This document shows, in pieces, positions 43,605 to 51,937 of a stretch of 61,813 nt of DNA. The stretch's first letter is position 1, and each line of letters opens with the position of its first letter. Under the pieces are notes generated by a model. It was given only the letters and a program-made list of their open reading frames with translations. It was not told the DNA's origin and made no database searches. The DNA comes from Methanosarcina sp. (GTDB taxonomy: Archaea; Halobacteriota; Methanosarcinia; Methanosarcinales; Methanosarcinaceae), in NCBI RefSeq assembly GCF_028693135.1, contig NZ_JAQUVZ010000019.1, positions 1-61,813 of the forward strand, written 5' to 3'. Made by a program: the position numbers and the translations under genes.

Positions 43605-43620
43605 ACAGACCTTCGTTAAA

Positions 43621-43645
43621 TAACACACGTTATATAACATATGAT
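43621..43645. promoter_or_regulatory. operator-like palindromes of the TetR remnant
   Basis: TAACACACGTTA (43621-43632) and the ATATAACATATGATAT region correspond to the palindromes ahead of the intact TetR gene at 37721-37753. Confidence 0.4.
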
Positions 43646-43679
43646 ATTTACCTCATATAAATAGATTTGCTCATGGTTG

Positions 43680-43694
43680 GTGAACAATGTTCAC
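43680..43694. promoter_or_regulatory. TetR operator copy 1 (GTGAACAATGTTCAC)
   Basis: A perfect 15-bp palindrome upstream of the second TetR gene. Its 13-bp core TGAACAATGTTCA is repeated exactly 54 bases downstream. GAACA...TGTTC symmetry of this size fits a TetR dimer. Confidence 0.6.
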
Positions 43695-43733
43695 TTGATA
43701 GGAGGTGATTAGCACAACTTATTAATAAGGCTT

Positions 43734-43748
43734 TTGAACAATGTTCAC
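43734..43748. promoter_or_regulatory. TetR operator copy 2 (core TGAACAATGTTCA)
   Basis: This is the second exact copy of the 13-bp core, ending 14 bases before the ATG at 43763, where bound protein would block transcription or initiation. The pair strongly suggests autoregulation. Confidence 0.6.
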
Positions 43749-43762
43749 TTAGGGGATATTAT

Positions 43763-44407
43763 ATGCTAGCTAAAAAACGCGATAAGGACAATCAGACGAA
43801 TGTCAAACGGGACAAAAAGGCGAAAATTATCTCTATTCAGGAGGCCACGTACATGCTGATAGAGACAAAAGGTTATGGAAATGTAACCATCAGGGACATA
43901 GCTGAGGCTGCCGGTGTGAGCATAGGGCTGATCTATAAATATTTCCCGGGCGGCAAGTTTGACATCCTTAAGGAAATTAGCTCTCGATACACGGGCGAGC
44001 TATTGATGACAGAGAAACCCGAAAATATTAATTTTAATGATTTTCCGGGCTACATAAGAAATGTAATAAGTAATATTCTGCAATACGCTAAAGACAATAG
44101 CTTTTTAGCAAAAGCATTAATCCTGTCTGCACTACTCGACGGCGAAATTATGGAAGAATACAAAAAAATGGATAAAATGGATTTTGAATATAAAAAACAC
44201 AAAGCAGCATCCGAATTTTTTTGCCGTTTCAACGGCGTTGAGATAGGCGACAAAGATCCTCTGGAAGTCTTTACGGACTGGGGGATTATGGTAGATGGCA
44301 TTATCTTCTATACAATCTACTCACCGAATTTCATCAAGAGTGAGGAATCCCTGACCGACCTGATGGTAGACCTTTCCTTGAAGATATGGGGTTATCAGGC
44401 ACCCTGA
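43763..44407 (+). CDS. TetR-family transcriptional regulator (second)
   Basis: A 214-residue regulator with a basic N-terminal arm (about residues 3-23), a TetR helix-turn-helix (YGNVTIRDIAEAAGVSIGLI, then YKYFPGGKFDILKEI) and a helical ligand domain. It is unrelated in detail to the regulator at 37771. Two perfect palindromes lie in its promoter. It is divergent from the ABC operon, about 370 bases from that operon's first gene, so it may control the transporter as well as itself; that link is inference. Confidence 0.88.
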   Translation: MLAKKRDKDNQTNVKRDKKAKIISIQEATYMLIETKGYGNVTIRDIAEAAGVSIGLIYKYFPGGKFDILKEISSRYTGELLMTEKPENINFNDFPGYIRNVISNILQYAKDNSFLAKALILSALLDGEIMEEYKKMDKMDFEYKKHKAASEFFCRFNGVEIGDKDPLEVFTDWGIMVDGIIFYTIYSPNFIKSEESLTDLMVDLSLKIWGYQAP

Positions 44408-44473
44408 GATTTTTCAGGCTCAAGCCAGTCAGTAGCTATTCCGCGTCAAAAGTTAATTCTAAGAAACCATTCC

Positions 44474-44902
44474 TTATTCGTTGTTCTCATCAGGGTACTG
44501 CGGCGGGCTTTGTTCCACTTTCTTTGTAATCTTCGGATACTTTCCTTTTCCCGAATAACCATCAATGCCTGTGACGTCTATCTGGTGCAGCCAGTCGTCC
44601 CCGAAATCGAAGCGATACCCAAAAGCTCGGCCTACTTCCAGGCCCATGGAATCAATTGTAGTGGTGCGGACATCGCCAGCCATTTCTTCTTCCAGGCCAG
44701 AGAACTCCACTTCCGCTGGTAGTGAGTAGACAGCAGACCTATCATCCGGACCCACGCCAAGTGAAAACTCATAGAGATGTTCGTCGAAGCGATCGAAGGC
44801 CTTGAAGATGGCTTCGTGGAGGTCTAAAGTTTGGTCCCTCAGGATCTGGATGATGCGAGAAACTAGATATGGTTCACAAAAAAGATGAGATTGAAGAGTA
44901 CC
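44474..44902 (-). pseudogene. plasmid pRiA4b ORF-3-like protein, 5' truncated
   Basis: The frame from 44902 to 44474 reads like the pRiA4b ORF-3 family: QTLDLHEAIFKAFDRFDEHL, YEFSLG, then AFGYRFDFGDDWLHQIDV with the family's DFGDxW(x)H motif, and KYPKITKKVEQSPPQYP. No start codon exists at the upstream end, and the usual N-terminal strand (about 30 residues) is missing; the GTG at 44755 would give only 93 residues. It is therefore probably a decayed gene. The family is often found with mobile DNA. Confidence 0.55.
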
Positions 44903-45072
44903 CTATGGAATTTGGATCTTCAGATTATGCACTCTGTGAATGGGAAAAATTCTTGGAGTTGTAGAGGCAAAGAGGATCAAGGTTGGGCTACAAAGTGTCT
45001 TGACACAAACTGAAAGGTATTCACGCAGCTTTTCTGAGAAGCCATTCAATTTTAACAGATATCATCAGCTTC
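44903..45072. other. gap with a possible 31-codon fragment on the plus strand
   Basis: A short frame beginning MVHKKDEIEEYPMEF (44869-44964, plus strand) overlaps the remnant above. It has no ribosome site, so it may be a tail fragment of a lost gene. Nothing else is seen. Confidence 0.2.
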
Positions 45073-45462
45073 TTATTGCGTATTCGCATGATTAATGCCC
45101 TTGTTTAGATAGAAATTTACGGTTGTTAGGAATTGGGATATATCTATAGGCTTTGAAATATAGCCTATACAACCAGCACCAATTAATCTCTGTTCGTCCC
45201 CTTGCATGGCAAGTGCTGTTAAGGCCACAACAGGTATGTGCTGTAAGGCTGGGTTTTCCTTAATATGTTTTAGAACTGCCATTCCATCTATTCCAGGTAG
45301 CAGTATATCGAGCAATATAATATCAAAACAACTATCTTTGAGTATCTCTAATGCTTCCCATCCATCGAAAGCCGACGTAACTTCCATTCCATTTGACTCA
45401 AGAAGAAAGACTACCAGTTCCATGTTTACAAAATTATCTTCTACTACCAGTATATTTGTCAT
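45073..45462 (-). CDS. single-domain response regulator (CheY-like receiver)
   Basis: A 129-residue receiver with no output domain. Seen: acidic pocket VVEDN (D9), phosphoacceptor D52 in LLDILLPG, Thr/Ala in VALTA and the lysine in YISKPID (K104). It is the last gene of a three-gene operon and overlaps the hybrid kinase gene by four bases, so it should receive phosphate from that kinase and act through protein contact. Confidence 0.9.
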   Translation of the reverse strand: MTNILVVEDNFVNMELVVFLLESNGMEVTSAFDGWEALEILKDSCFDIILLDILLPGIDGMAVLKHIKENPALQHIPVVALTALAMQGDEQRLIGAGCIGYISKPIDISQFLTTVNFYLNKGINHANTQ

Positions 45463-47675
45463 AGGAACCTCTCAATTGTTAATGCGTGTTCATATTGCTG
45501 CTTATGGTAACAGTCCGTCTTTCTACAGGTCTTTTTTTGAACACCTTTTATAATGCCAATAAGATTCTCCCTGTTAAACATACCCTTGTGTACGATATAG
45601 GACACGTTCTCATCCAGTGTATTCATTTCAGTTGGTTCCAAATCCTTTGCAGTACAGATAATTATGGGAATATCGATGGTATCCGGCTTGCTCTTAAGCG
45701 CTTTTATAACCTCAAAACCACTGATATCAGGCATCATAAGGTCCAGAACGATTAAGTCCGGTCGTTCTTTGAATGCAAGATCTATGGCCTCCTGTCCCCC
45801 ATAAGCCTTCAACACATTGAACTCCTTTCCATCCAGCATCGCAGCTACCAGTTCAACTGCACTTTTTTCGTCATCCACCACCAGCACACTGAGAGACGAT
45901 TTTGCTGCCTTTTCTTTGATTTTATCAAGTGTGGAAAGTAATGTGTCCTTTTGAATAGGTTTGATGAAGTGTTCCACAGCTCCCCATATGACACCCATCT
46001 CTCTTTCATCCAGCATAGAAGTGATTATTACTGGAATGTTATGGGTATGTTCCTCCAGTTTCAAATACTTCAGGACATCCCAGCCGTTCATTCCAGGCAT
46101 CATAATGTCCAGAGTAATTGCAAATGGTTTCATCCTATTGGCAAGTTCAAGGGCCTCTTTTCCATTGGGAGCAGATACCACACGGTAACCTTCCTGCGTC
46201 AGGGTGACCTCCAGCAACTCCCTTGAAGCATCGTCGTCTTCCACCACAAGTATCAGTGGCTCATCCCTGCTGCTATAAAGTGGTTCGATTATTTGCGGGA
46301 TATAGATAATGGGTTCAGGGATATTCTCAATATCCTTTGTTGGGATCGTCTCAGTGTCCTCTGTTATTGCTTCTGCAGTGCCTTCCTTATTTAAGCCGGC
46401 AATTAAAGGTATCTCAAAAGTAAAAGCTGTGCCCTTCCCAACTTCACTTTCAAACCATATCTCCCCCTTATGCAGCTCTACAAAACTTTTAACGAGGGAA
46501 AGCCCAAGCCCTGTCCCATCGTACATGCGGTTTGTAGCAGAATCAAGCTGTGTGAAAGGCTTGAATAGCTTGTGCTTATTCTCTTCAGCTATCCCTATAC
46601 CCGTATCTCTGACGGTGAACTGTGCCATTTCTCCGTACATGTTTGAGGAGATGGTCATCTTTCCACCCGCAGGAGTGAACTTAATGGCGTTGCTCGCAAG
46701 ATTGAAAAGAATCTGTTTGAACCTTATTTTATCAGCATATATATTTGCAAGTTTCTCGTCCAGACAGAACTCCACTTTAAGCCCCTTTTTCTCAACAAGG
46801 GGTGATGTCAGCTGTTTTACTTCAGTAAACGTTTCTTTAACGGCAAAGATCTCACAATTCAACTCCATCTTACCCGCTTCGACCTTGGATATGTCGAGTA
46901 CGTTGTTTATGAGAGCAAGCAGATGTTTCCCACTCGTGGATATGTTGCCCAGGAATTTTTTCTGCATCTGAGACAGCTCTCCAACATTGCCTGCTATCAT
47001 CAGGTCAGAGAAACCTATGACGGAATTCAGTGGTGTCCGCAGTTCATGACTCATAGTTGCAAGGAATTCGCTCTTGGCACGATTTGCAGTCTCTGCGACT
47101 ATCTTTGAATAAAACAGTTCTTTCGCTAATTTCTCTTTTTCACTCATCTCTAACAAAGTACGCTTATGCATGAGGCAAGCTTCCAGAGACACCTCGAATT
47201 TTGATAGAATATTGCGCAGCTGACTGGCTATTCTGGAAGCCTTTGTGTCCTCCATCTCCTTTACAGAATACAGCTTCAAGATGCCTATTGTTCCAAGAGG
47301 AATAATTATGAAAGTACCACAAAAAACCTCTTTTTCAGTGATGAACTGGCTAAAATTTTCATCAGAAGAGTTCACAACCAGTACTTCACACTTTTCACTT
47401 AGGGAAAAGACAGGGTGCGAGGTAGACAGTTGGGTGAGTGAGATTCTGTGCTGAGGATATGCGTATACAACCTGGGCATTGTCGTTGTCCTGGAAACACA
47501 GAGCACTTTCTTTAATCCAGACAGAGGCAAAGTCCAGGTTTTTACGGGAAAGCAATTTTCTTATGAATATGTCACAGTTATCCTGCAGGTCAAGAGAAGT
47601 GCCTATAGACAGAGAAAGCTCATACAATAGTGATATTTCGTCGATCATTTCACTGGATTTCATCTGCTCACTCAT
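45459..47675 (-). CDS. soluble hybrid histidine kinase (GAF, HisKA, HATPase, two receivers)
   Basis: A 738-residue cytoplasmic sensor kinase. Order: GAF-like sensory domain (about 10-165), short coiled coil, dimerisation/phosphoacceptor domain with H210 in FLATMSHELRTPLNSVIGFS, ATPase domain (N-box LFNLASNAIKFTPAGG 323-338, DTGIGI 357-362, GTGLGLSLV 388-396), then two receiver domains with D523 (TLDIMMPGMNGWD) and D645 (VLDLMMPDISGFE). No membrane segment. It overlaps the FIST gene by eight bases and the receiver gene by four, so all three are co-translated; the FIST protein probably supplies the signal and the separate receiver takes the output. Confidence 0.92.
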   Translation of the reverse strand: MSEQMKSSEMIDEISLLYELSLSIGTSLDLQDNCDIFIRKLLSRKNLDFASVWIKESALCFQDNDNAQVVYAYPQHRISLTQLSTSHPVFSLSEKCEVLVVNSSDENFSQFITEKEVFCGTFIIIPLGTIGILKLYSVKEMEDTKASRIASQLRNILSKFEVSLEACLMHKRTLLEMSEKEKLAKELFYSKIVAETANRAKSEFLATMSHELRTPLNSVIGFSDLMIAGNVGELSQMQKKFLGNISTSGKHLLALINNVLDISKVEAGKMELNCEIFAVKETFTEVKQLTSPLVEKKGLKVEFCLDEKLANIYADKIRFKQILFNLASNAIKFTPAGGKMTISSNMYGEMAQFTVRDTGIGIAEENKHKLFKPFTQLDSATNRMYDGTGLGLSLVKSFVELHKGEIWFESEVGKGTAFTFEIPLIAGLNKEGTAEAITEDTETIPTKDIENIPEPIIYIPQIIEPLYSSRDEPLILVVEDDDASRELLEVTLTQEGYRVVSAPNGKEALELANRMKPFAITLDIMMPGMNGWDVLKYLKLEEHTHNIPVIITSMLDEREMGVIWGAVEHFIKPIQKDTLLSTLDKIKEKAAKSSLSVLVVDDEKSAVELVAAMLDGKEFNVLKAYGGQEAIDLAFKERPDLIVLDLMMPDISGFEVIKALKSKPDTIDIPIIICTAKDLEPTEMNTLDENVSYIVHKGMFNRENLIGIIKGVQKKTCRKTDCYHKQQYEHALTIERFL

Positions 47676-48783
47676 GGAAAGCGCCCACTACGATAGTTTT
47701 GTTGTAGAACTCAAGGATACCCTGTTCACGAGAAGCTATCTCTCCAATTGTGAGAGCTCCCTCCGGCACAACTGATGAATTATTAAAGCTTATTTCTCGT
47801 GATAGGGACACAAGTTCCTCTTTAAAGTCTTCTTCAAGGAAAAGCACTCTGGATATACAATCCATTACCAAACAATATTCAATGTTGTTAAAGCCTGAAC
47901 TGAAACAATCTTTGATTGCCTGCCTTGCTGAATCTATGAGGGCAGATTTTTCACCTTTGAGTATGTTGAGCACGGCATTTTCAGGGACTTCACCTACACA
48001 TATGATTTCCCCTTTCTCGGTTACCTGAAAAGGATCCCTTACAATATCCTCACTACCCTCACTATAGATACCAAATGGGTAGCCTTTGGCAATCTCGAAA
48101 AAAGAGTGTTCATCGAATTTAAGGCCGGATTCATGTTCAACGGCCTTTTTATATACATCATAAGAATTGCTCCAGTTGAGTTCCTTGATGACACCCCCTT
48201 CAGATCTTGTTGCCACAAAGGGGCCAGCTATGCGTTTCCAACCATGCCGTATCCCAAGTTCACTGTCCATATCAATAAAAGCAATTATTGCGGCGTCCTT
48301 ATATATCCCCTGGGGGCAGAAGATGCAGGGTTGTTGCTGGAAACTTAGATAACCGGCGCCTCCCCCGAAGTATTTGACCGATACACCAAGTTGCTGAAAA
48401 ACCAGGGAAAGGAAAGAGTGTATGGAAGTAGAAAGACCGTCCACAAGTATGAAGGCAGTACTTCCCTTCGAAAATTTCAAATCGGATAGTTGATGCTGGA
48501 TATTAATTGTGCTTGTACTCAGTTCTGTCACAAGTAAAGGTTTATTCACCAGAGGAAGCAGCCTCACTACAGCGCCGGACCTGTGGAGGTCTTCTCCATG
48601 AATGACTCTGGGAAATATGCCCCCGATAAAGTTGATACCTCTTTGATTAAGGGATGATATAAGGGTGGTTATATCGGGCATCTGTTCCTCAGCAAGCAGT
48701 ATAAGTACAACTTCGTCATCTTTTGGATTAAGTCCTTCCGCCGCTGTAATAATCTCATCAAAACCTGAAGCAGGAATATACAT
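47668..48783 (-). CDS. FIST-domain sensory protein
   Basis: A 371-residue protein with FIST N and FIST C domains, a sensory module predicted to bind small ligands such as amino acids. Seen: GINFIGGIFPRVI, the FIST_N/FIST_C features GGGAGYL, AIIAFIDMDSELGIRHGWKRI, AKGYPFGIY and VLNILKGEKSALIDSARQA, and a C-terminal EGALTIGEIASREQGILEFYN. No membrane segments. It is first in the operon, with GAGGGAG before its ATG at 48783. Role in ligand sensing for the kinase is inferred from the gene order, which recurs in many genomes. Confidence 0.82.
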   Translation of the reverse strand: MYIPASGFDEIITAAEGLNPKDDEVVLILLAEEQMPDITTLISSLNQRGINFIGGIFPRVIHGEDLHRSGAVVRLLPLVNKPLLVTELSTSTINIQHQLSDLKFSKGSTAFILVDGLSTSIHSFLSLVFQQLGVSVKYFGGGAGYLSFQQQPCIFCPQGIYKDAAIIAFIDMDSELGIRHGWKRIAGPFVATRSEGGVIKELNWSNSYDVYKKAVEHESGLKFDEHSFFEIAKGYPFGIYSEGSEDIVRDPFQVTEKGEIICVGEVPENAVLNILKGEKSALIDSARQAIKDCFSSGFNNIEYCLVMDCISRVLFLEEDFKEELVSLSREISFNNSSVVPEGALTIGEIASREQGILEFYNKTIVVGAFHE

Positions 48784-49002
48784 TTTCTCCCTCTCGCGAA
48801 GACTGTTTATTAAAAATAGTCTTAAGTTTCGCGTTTTACATTAGTACTTAGTTTAGATTTATTACAGTAGTGATATATATAATTTCTGATTTTCGTTACT
48901 TTAAAATTATTGAAATGTATTGGCTGAAAAAGATCTTATTTTTAGATTAAGTATACAAGAATTGGTTCTTAATATCCGAATATACCATTTGCTCATTCAC
49001 CC

Positions 49003-49361
49003 ATGAATTCATTACTTACCGCCCTTGTCAATCGCACGTTGTTTACTGAATCTGTAATATTACCAACAAAACTCGATCACAGATATTATAGTATGAAAGT
49101 TCTTTTGAACTGTCTGAGCCAAAATTGCTGGGCCCTTAACTGTGGTATAAAGATAAAATTGTCAGTGTTACGACTACAGATATTCATAGTAATAACCCAG
49201 GAACAATTATAAACCTAAAAACTCCAGACATTGTAACAAAAATTGAATGCCTCACCCATTTTATCAACATCATCAAAAGACTGGACTTCAAAATTAAGTT
49301 TCTCTGCCTGGATAGAGAGTTTTATTCCACAGACGTGTTAAAAAGAAAAACGGGAATGTGA
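49003..49361 (+). pseudogene. transposase remnant, IS4/ISH3-like
   Basis: A 51-codon open stretch ending at 49361 (from about 49209) reads IVTKIECLTHFINIIKRLDF and KIKFLCLDREFYSTDVLK, the second catalytic region (LDREFYS) of ISH3/IS4-type transposases common in Methanosarcina. Upstream to about 49003 only scraps in shifted frames remain. There are no ends or intact gene. Confidence 0.5.
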
Positions 49362-49534
49362 AAATCTTGTTTTTGTGGATTTTGGAGTCAAATGGCCTCC
49401 AATTCTCAAATCGCTCCCAGAAAGAAGCTCGATCTTGAAATTACTGTGATTATTAATTTTTCCAATCAGAGAAGATAATAAAGTTTTAATTGAATACAGT
49501 AGTGTTATTTTGTAAAAAATCATAGAGGGATACC

Positions 49535-50206
49535 ATGAAAATAGTCGGGATATCATCAAGTCCAAGAGGCAAAAACAGCAACACCTTAAAATTGCTGGAT
49601 GCAGCTCTGGAAGGAGCCGCAAAAGCAGGAGCTGAAGTCGAGTCAATCGACGTTGCGAAACTGAAGATCAAATACTGCACAGCATGCAATACCTGCCAGG
49701 AAACAGGCGTATGTTCAATAAAAGACGATTATAACGGTGTGCTGGAAAAGCTGCTGGCTGCGGACGGCATAATCTTTAGCAGTCCCAATTACATAACAAA
49801 TGTGACAGCTCAGCTCAAGACCCTGTTCGACAGAAGCCCTCTTGTTATTCATGAGCAACTCTTTGCCGGAAAATATAGCTTTTCTCTGACAACTGCAGGC
49901 AGCGGGGAGATTGATTTTGTCCTCGACATTATGAATAATTATATGGCACACTGCGGAGGCAACACCATCGGAGGAGTGGGCTGCGCAATGGCAAAGGGCC
50001 CCTCAGCAATGGAAGCAGCAATTGAAAAATCGAGGGAAATGGGCAAAGACCTTGTTGAAGCGATAAAAGAGAAGAGGCAATACCCGGAACAGGAAGTTGC
50101 ACATGAGGCATGGAGAGACCACTTCAAGTATGTTATCCTTGCCAACAAAGACAACTGGACGCACAACTGCGATTACTGGCTGGAAAAGGGCTGGATCAAA
50201 GAATAA
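49535..50206 (+). CDS. iron-sulfur flavoprotein (Isf-like, NADPH-dependent FMN reductase fold)
   Basis: A 223-residue flavodoxin-fold protein. Seen: FMN phosphate loop SSSPRGKNSNT (7-17), the compact cysteine motif C-x2-C-x2-C-x5-C in YCTACNTCQETGVC, which in methanogen Isf holds a 4Fe-4S cluster, and SSPNYITNVTAQLKTLFDR for flavin contact. Isf proteins accept electrons from ferredoxin and are linked to oxygen or peroxide defence in methanogens. It is followed 34 bases later by a DUF169 gene, probably co-transcribed. A GAGGGAT ribosome site precedes the ATG. Confidence 0.85.
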   Translation: MKIVGISSSPRGKNSNTLKLLDAALEGAAKAGAEVESIDVAKLKIKYCTACNTCQETGVCSIKDDYNGVLEKLLAADGIIFSSPNYITNVTAQLKTLFDRSPLVIHEQLFAGKYSFSLTTAGSGEIDFVLDIMNNYMAHCGGNTIGGVGCAMAKGPSAMEAAIEKSREMGKDLVEAIKEKRQYPEQEVAHEAWRDHFKYVILANKDNWTHNCDYWLEKGWIKE

Positions 50207-50240
50207 GATTTTCAAGCTTGATACCGGGGAAAGTGATACA

Positions 50241-51047
50241 ATGGGGAAAGCTGCGATGTTAAGCGTTGAAGAGCTGGGGGAAAAGCTTGCCGAAGCCGGC
50301 AGGCTGAAACTGCGTCCTCTGTGCGTCTATGGCACGGATGAACTTCCGGAAGGAGCAGTTCCATCTTATACGGTAGACCGCTGTGTAGCAAAAGCAGTCT
50401 ATACTGCCGCCCTTTTTGAAGAAATTCCTTCAATTTACATTGAAGCATCTCACGAACAGTGCTGTCCCGGCGGAATGGTCTGGATGGGGCTCGCTGAACC
50501 GCACCCGAAGCTAAAGTACTTCGTGACTGTAGGCACACCGGACTTCCGGGGTGGAGCCGCCGAACATTTAAAGGCAACCCCTGAGCTGTTCGATGAACAG
50601 AAAGAACGCGCAGGAAAAATTACTCCTCCCGGAAAATACACCGTCATTGTCCCGTGTACTGATTACATTGCACCTGAAACTGTCAGGTCCTTTATCCTGT
50701 TCGCAGGCAGTGAGCAGATCAGGAACCTCTGCGGACTGGCGCAGTTCAGCAACTCCGACCCCTTCTTTAGAACGATAATACCCGGAGGGCCAACCTGTGC
50801 TTTGATGCTTGCTTTTCCGGCGGGCATGGCAGAAAACGCACCAGAAGACTCAGCTTTTGTCGGTCCTATCGATCCTACTGGGAACCCCTGGCTGCCTCCG
50901 GAATTGATGGTCATGGGCATACCCTCAGCGCTTGCGCAGCAGATGGCAGCCGATCTGGAAAAGTCTTTTATCTGCAAACGGAGCAGGATAGCATATCCTG
51001 AAAACCGTGTTGTCATAAAGCCGCGGGGAAAGGACATACAGAAATGA
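50241..51047 (+). CDS. DUF169-family protein
   Basis: A 268-residue protein resembling DUF169: LKLRPLCVYGTDELPEGAVP near the start, ASHEQCCPGGMVWMGLAEP with the conserved paired cysteines, CTDYIAPETVRSFILFAGSEQIR and a central IPGGPTCALMLAFPAGM. The conserved cysteines suggest metal or cluster binding, but the function is unknown. It follows the iron-sulfur flavoprotein closely. The ATG at 50241 is used, since the longer frame overlaps the upstream gene's coding region; MLSVEE at 50256 is an alternative. Confidence 0.75.
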   Translation: MGKAAMLSVEELGEKLAEAGRLKLRPLCVYGTDELPEGAVPSYTVDRCVAKAVYTAALFEEIPSIYIEASHEQCCPGGMVWMGLAEPHPKLKYFVTVGTPDFRGGAAEHLKATPELFDEQKERAGKITPPGKYTVIVPCTDYIAPETVRSFILFAGSEQIRNLCGLAQFSNSDPFFRTIIPGGPTCALMLAFPAGMAENAPEDSAFVGPIDPTGNPWLPPELMVMGIPSALAQQMAADLEKSFICKRSRIAYPENRVVIKPRGKDIQK

Positions 51048-51523
51048 AAATACCGGGGAATTGAGGTCGCGGAGCTGAAGATATTGCGAAGCTGAAAAAT
51101 TCCCTGTAAGCATTCCTATTAAGCCATTCTCTATAAGCCATAAAAATTTTTACGGGAGAAATATGCAAACAAACGACTGCCGATCCTTCAATGCATACTA
51201 ATCGTCCCTCAAGAATTTCACGGTAATTATTCAACTACTTTTTATTCGTAATTATTGTTCTGCTATCTTCAACAATTATTGTTTACATATTATAAAATTG
51301 TGCAGCTAAAAGTAGGCTGTTTTTCTGGAATGCTCTTTAAGTTCTTCCTTACCTTGGGGTATAATTTTCACTTTATTCATGTTGAGGGCAGGCAGTGGAA
51401 AAGAAAAAATAAAATTTTCTGTCCATGTAACAATAGTACTGAGAGTAATAAATAGTTGTAATAAATATAATACTAATAATATAACTACTCAAATAAAAAT
51501 GGGCACCAAACGTTGGGGATCAA
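51048..51523. other. intergenic stretch, no gene seen
   Basis: AT-rich. An open frame (51379-51594) overlaps the next gene out of frame and is not supported. TATA-like ATAAATATAATACTAATAA near 51461 may serve the caspase operon. Confidence 0.4.
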
Positions 51524-51925
51524 ATGGAACAGGAAACAAAAATACCTCCGTTTCAACTCTTACTAGAATCCGAAGAAGCCGAAGAGCTAAGTGAATACTG
51601 GCAAAAGCAGTGCTGCACTCTTTACAATGCAATTAACCGAAATATTATGGAAGGCTCAATAGAGCCTTTAACCTGTAAGGCTGCAGAGGGCGAAAGAGCT
51701 GGAATAATTACAGTATTTAACATTCTTTCAGCTTCCGGTTTATCTATAAAAAGCGTTGGGCATGTATTTGATGTGGTCAAAGTGTGGTTGGACTTCAGAC
51801 CGAAAGCAAAGGTCGTAATGAAATTTCCAAACGGAAATGAGATTGAGATTTCGGGAGTAACAGGTTTTTCCAAATCTGAAGTTTTAGGCTTATTTGAAAA
51901 ATCGCTACAGGCAAGTAAAATTTAA
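51524..51925 (+). CDS. small protein coupled to the caspase gene (possible EACC1-like adaptor)
   Basis: A 133-residue protein of uncertain family. Layout: charged N-terminus (about 1-30), helical middle with AGIITVFNILSASGL and VFDVVKVWLDFR, then a strand-rich end (AKVVMKFPNGNEIEISGVTG) and a last helix. This hydrophobic-helix, basic-patch, V-x-x-x-x-x-G-x-x-I-x-I order is reminiscent of effector-associated constant component 1 (EACC1) proteins that accompany caspase or trypsin effectors in conflict systems; that resemblance is from memory and needs a profile search. The stop lies 12 bases before the caspase start, so they are one operon. Confidence 0.65.
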   Translation: MEQETKIPPFQLLLESEEAEELSEYWQKQCCTLYNAINRNIMEGSIEPLTCKAAEGERAGIITVFNILSASGLSIKSVGHVFDVVKVWLDFRPKAKVVMKFPNGNEIEISGVTGFSKSEVLGLFEKSLQASKI

Positions 51926-51937
51926 GCTGGGAGTAAA

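Noticed and set aside
45951-46971. Several plus-strand frames over the histidine kinase
   Set aside because: Antisense shadows; the kinase motifs on the minus strand are complete.
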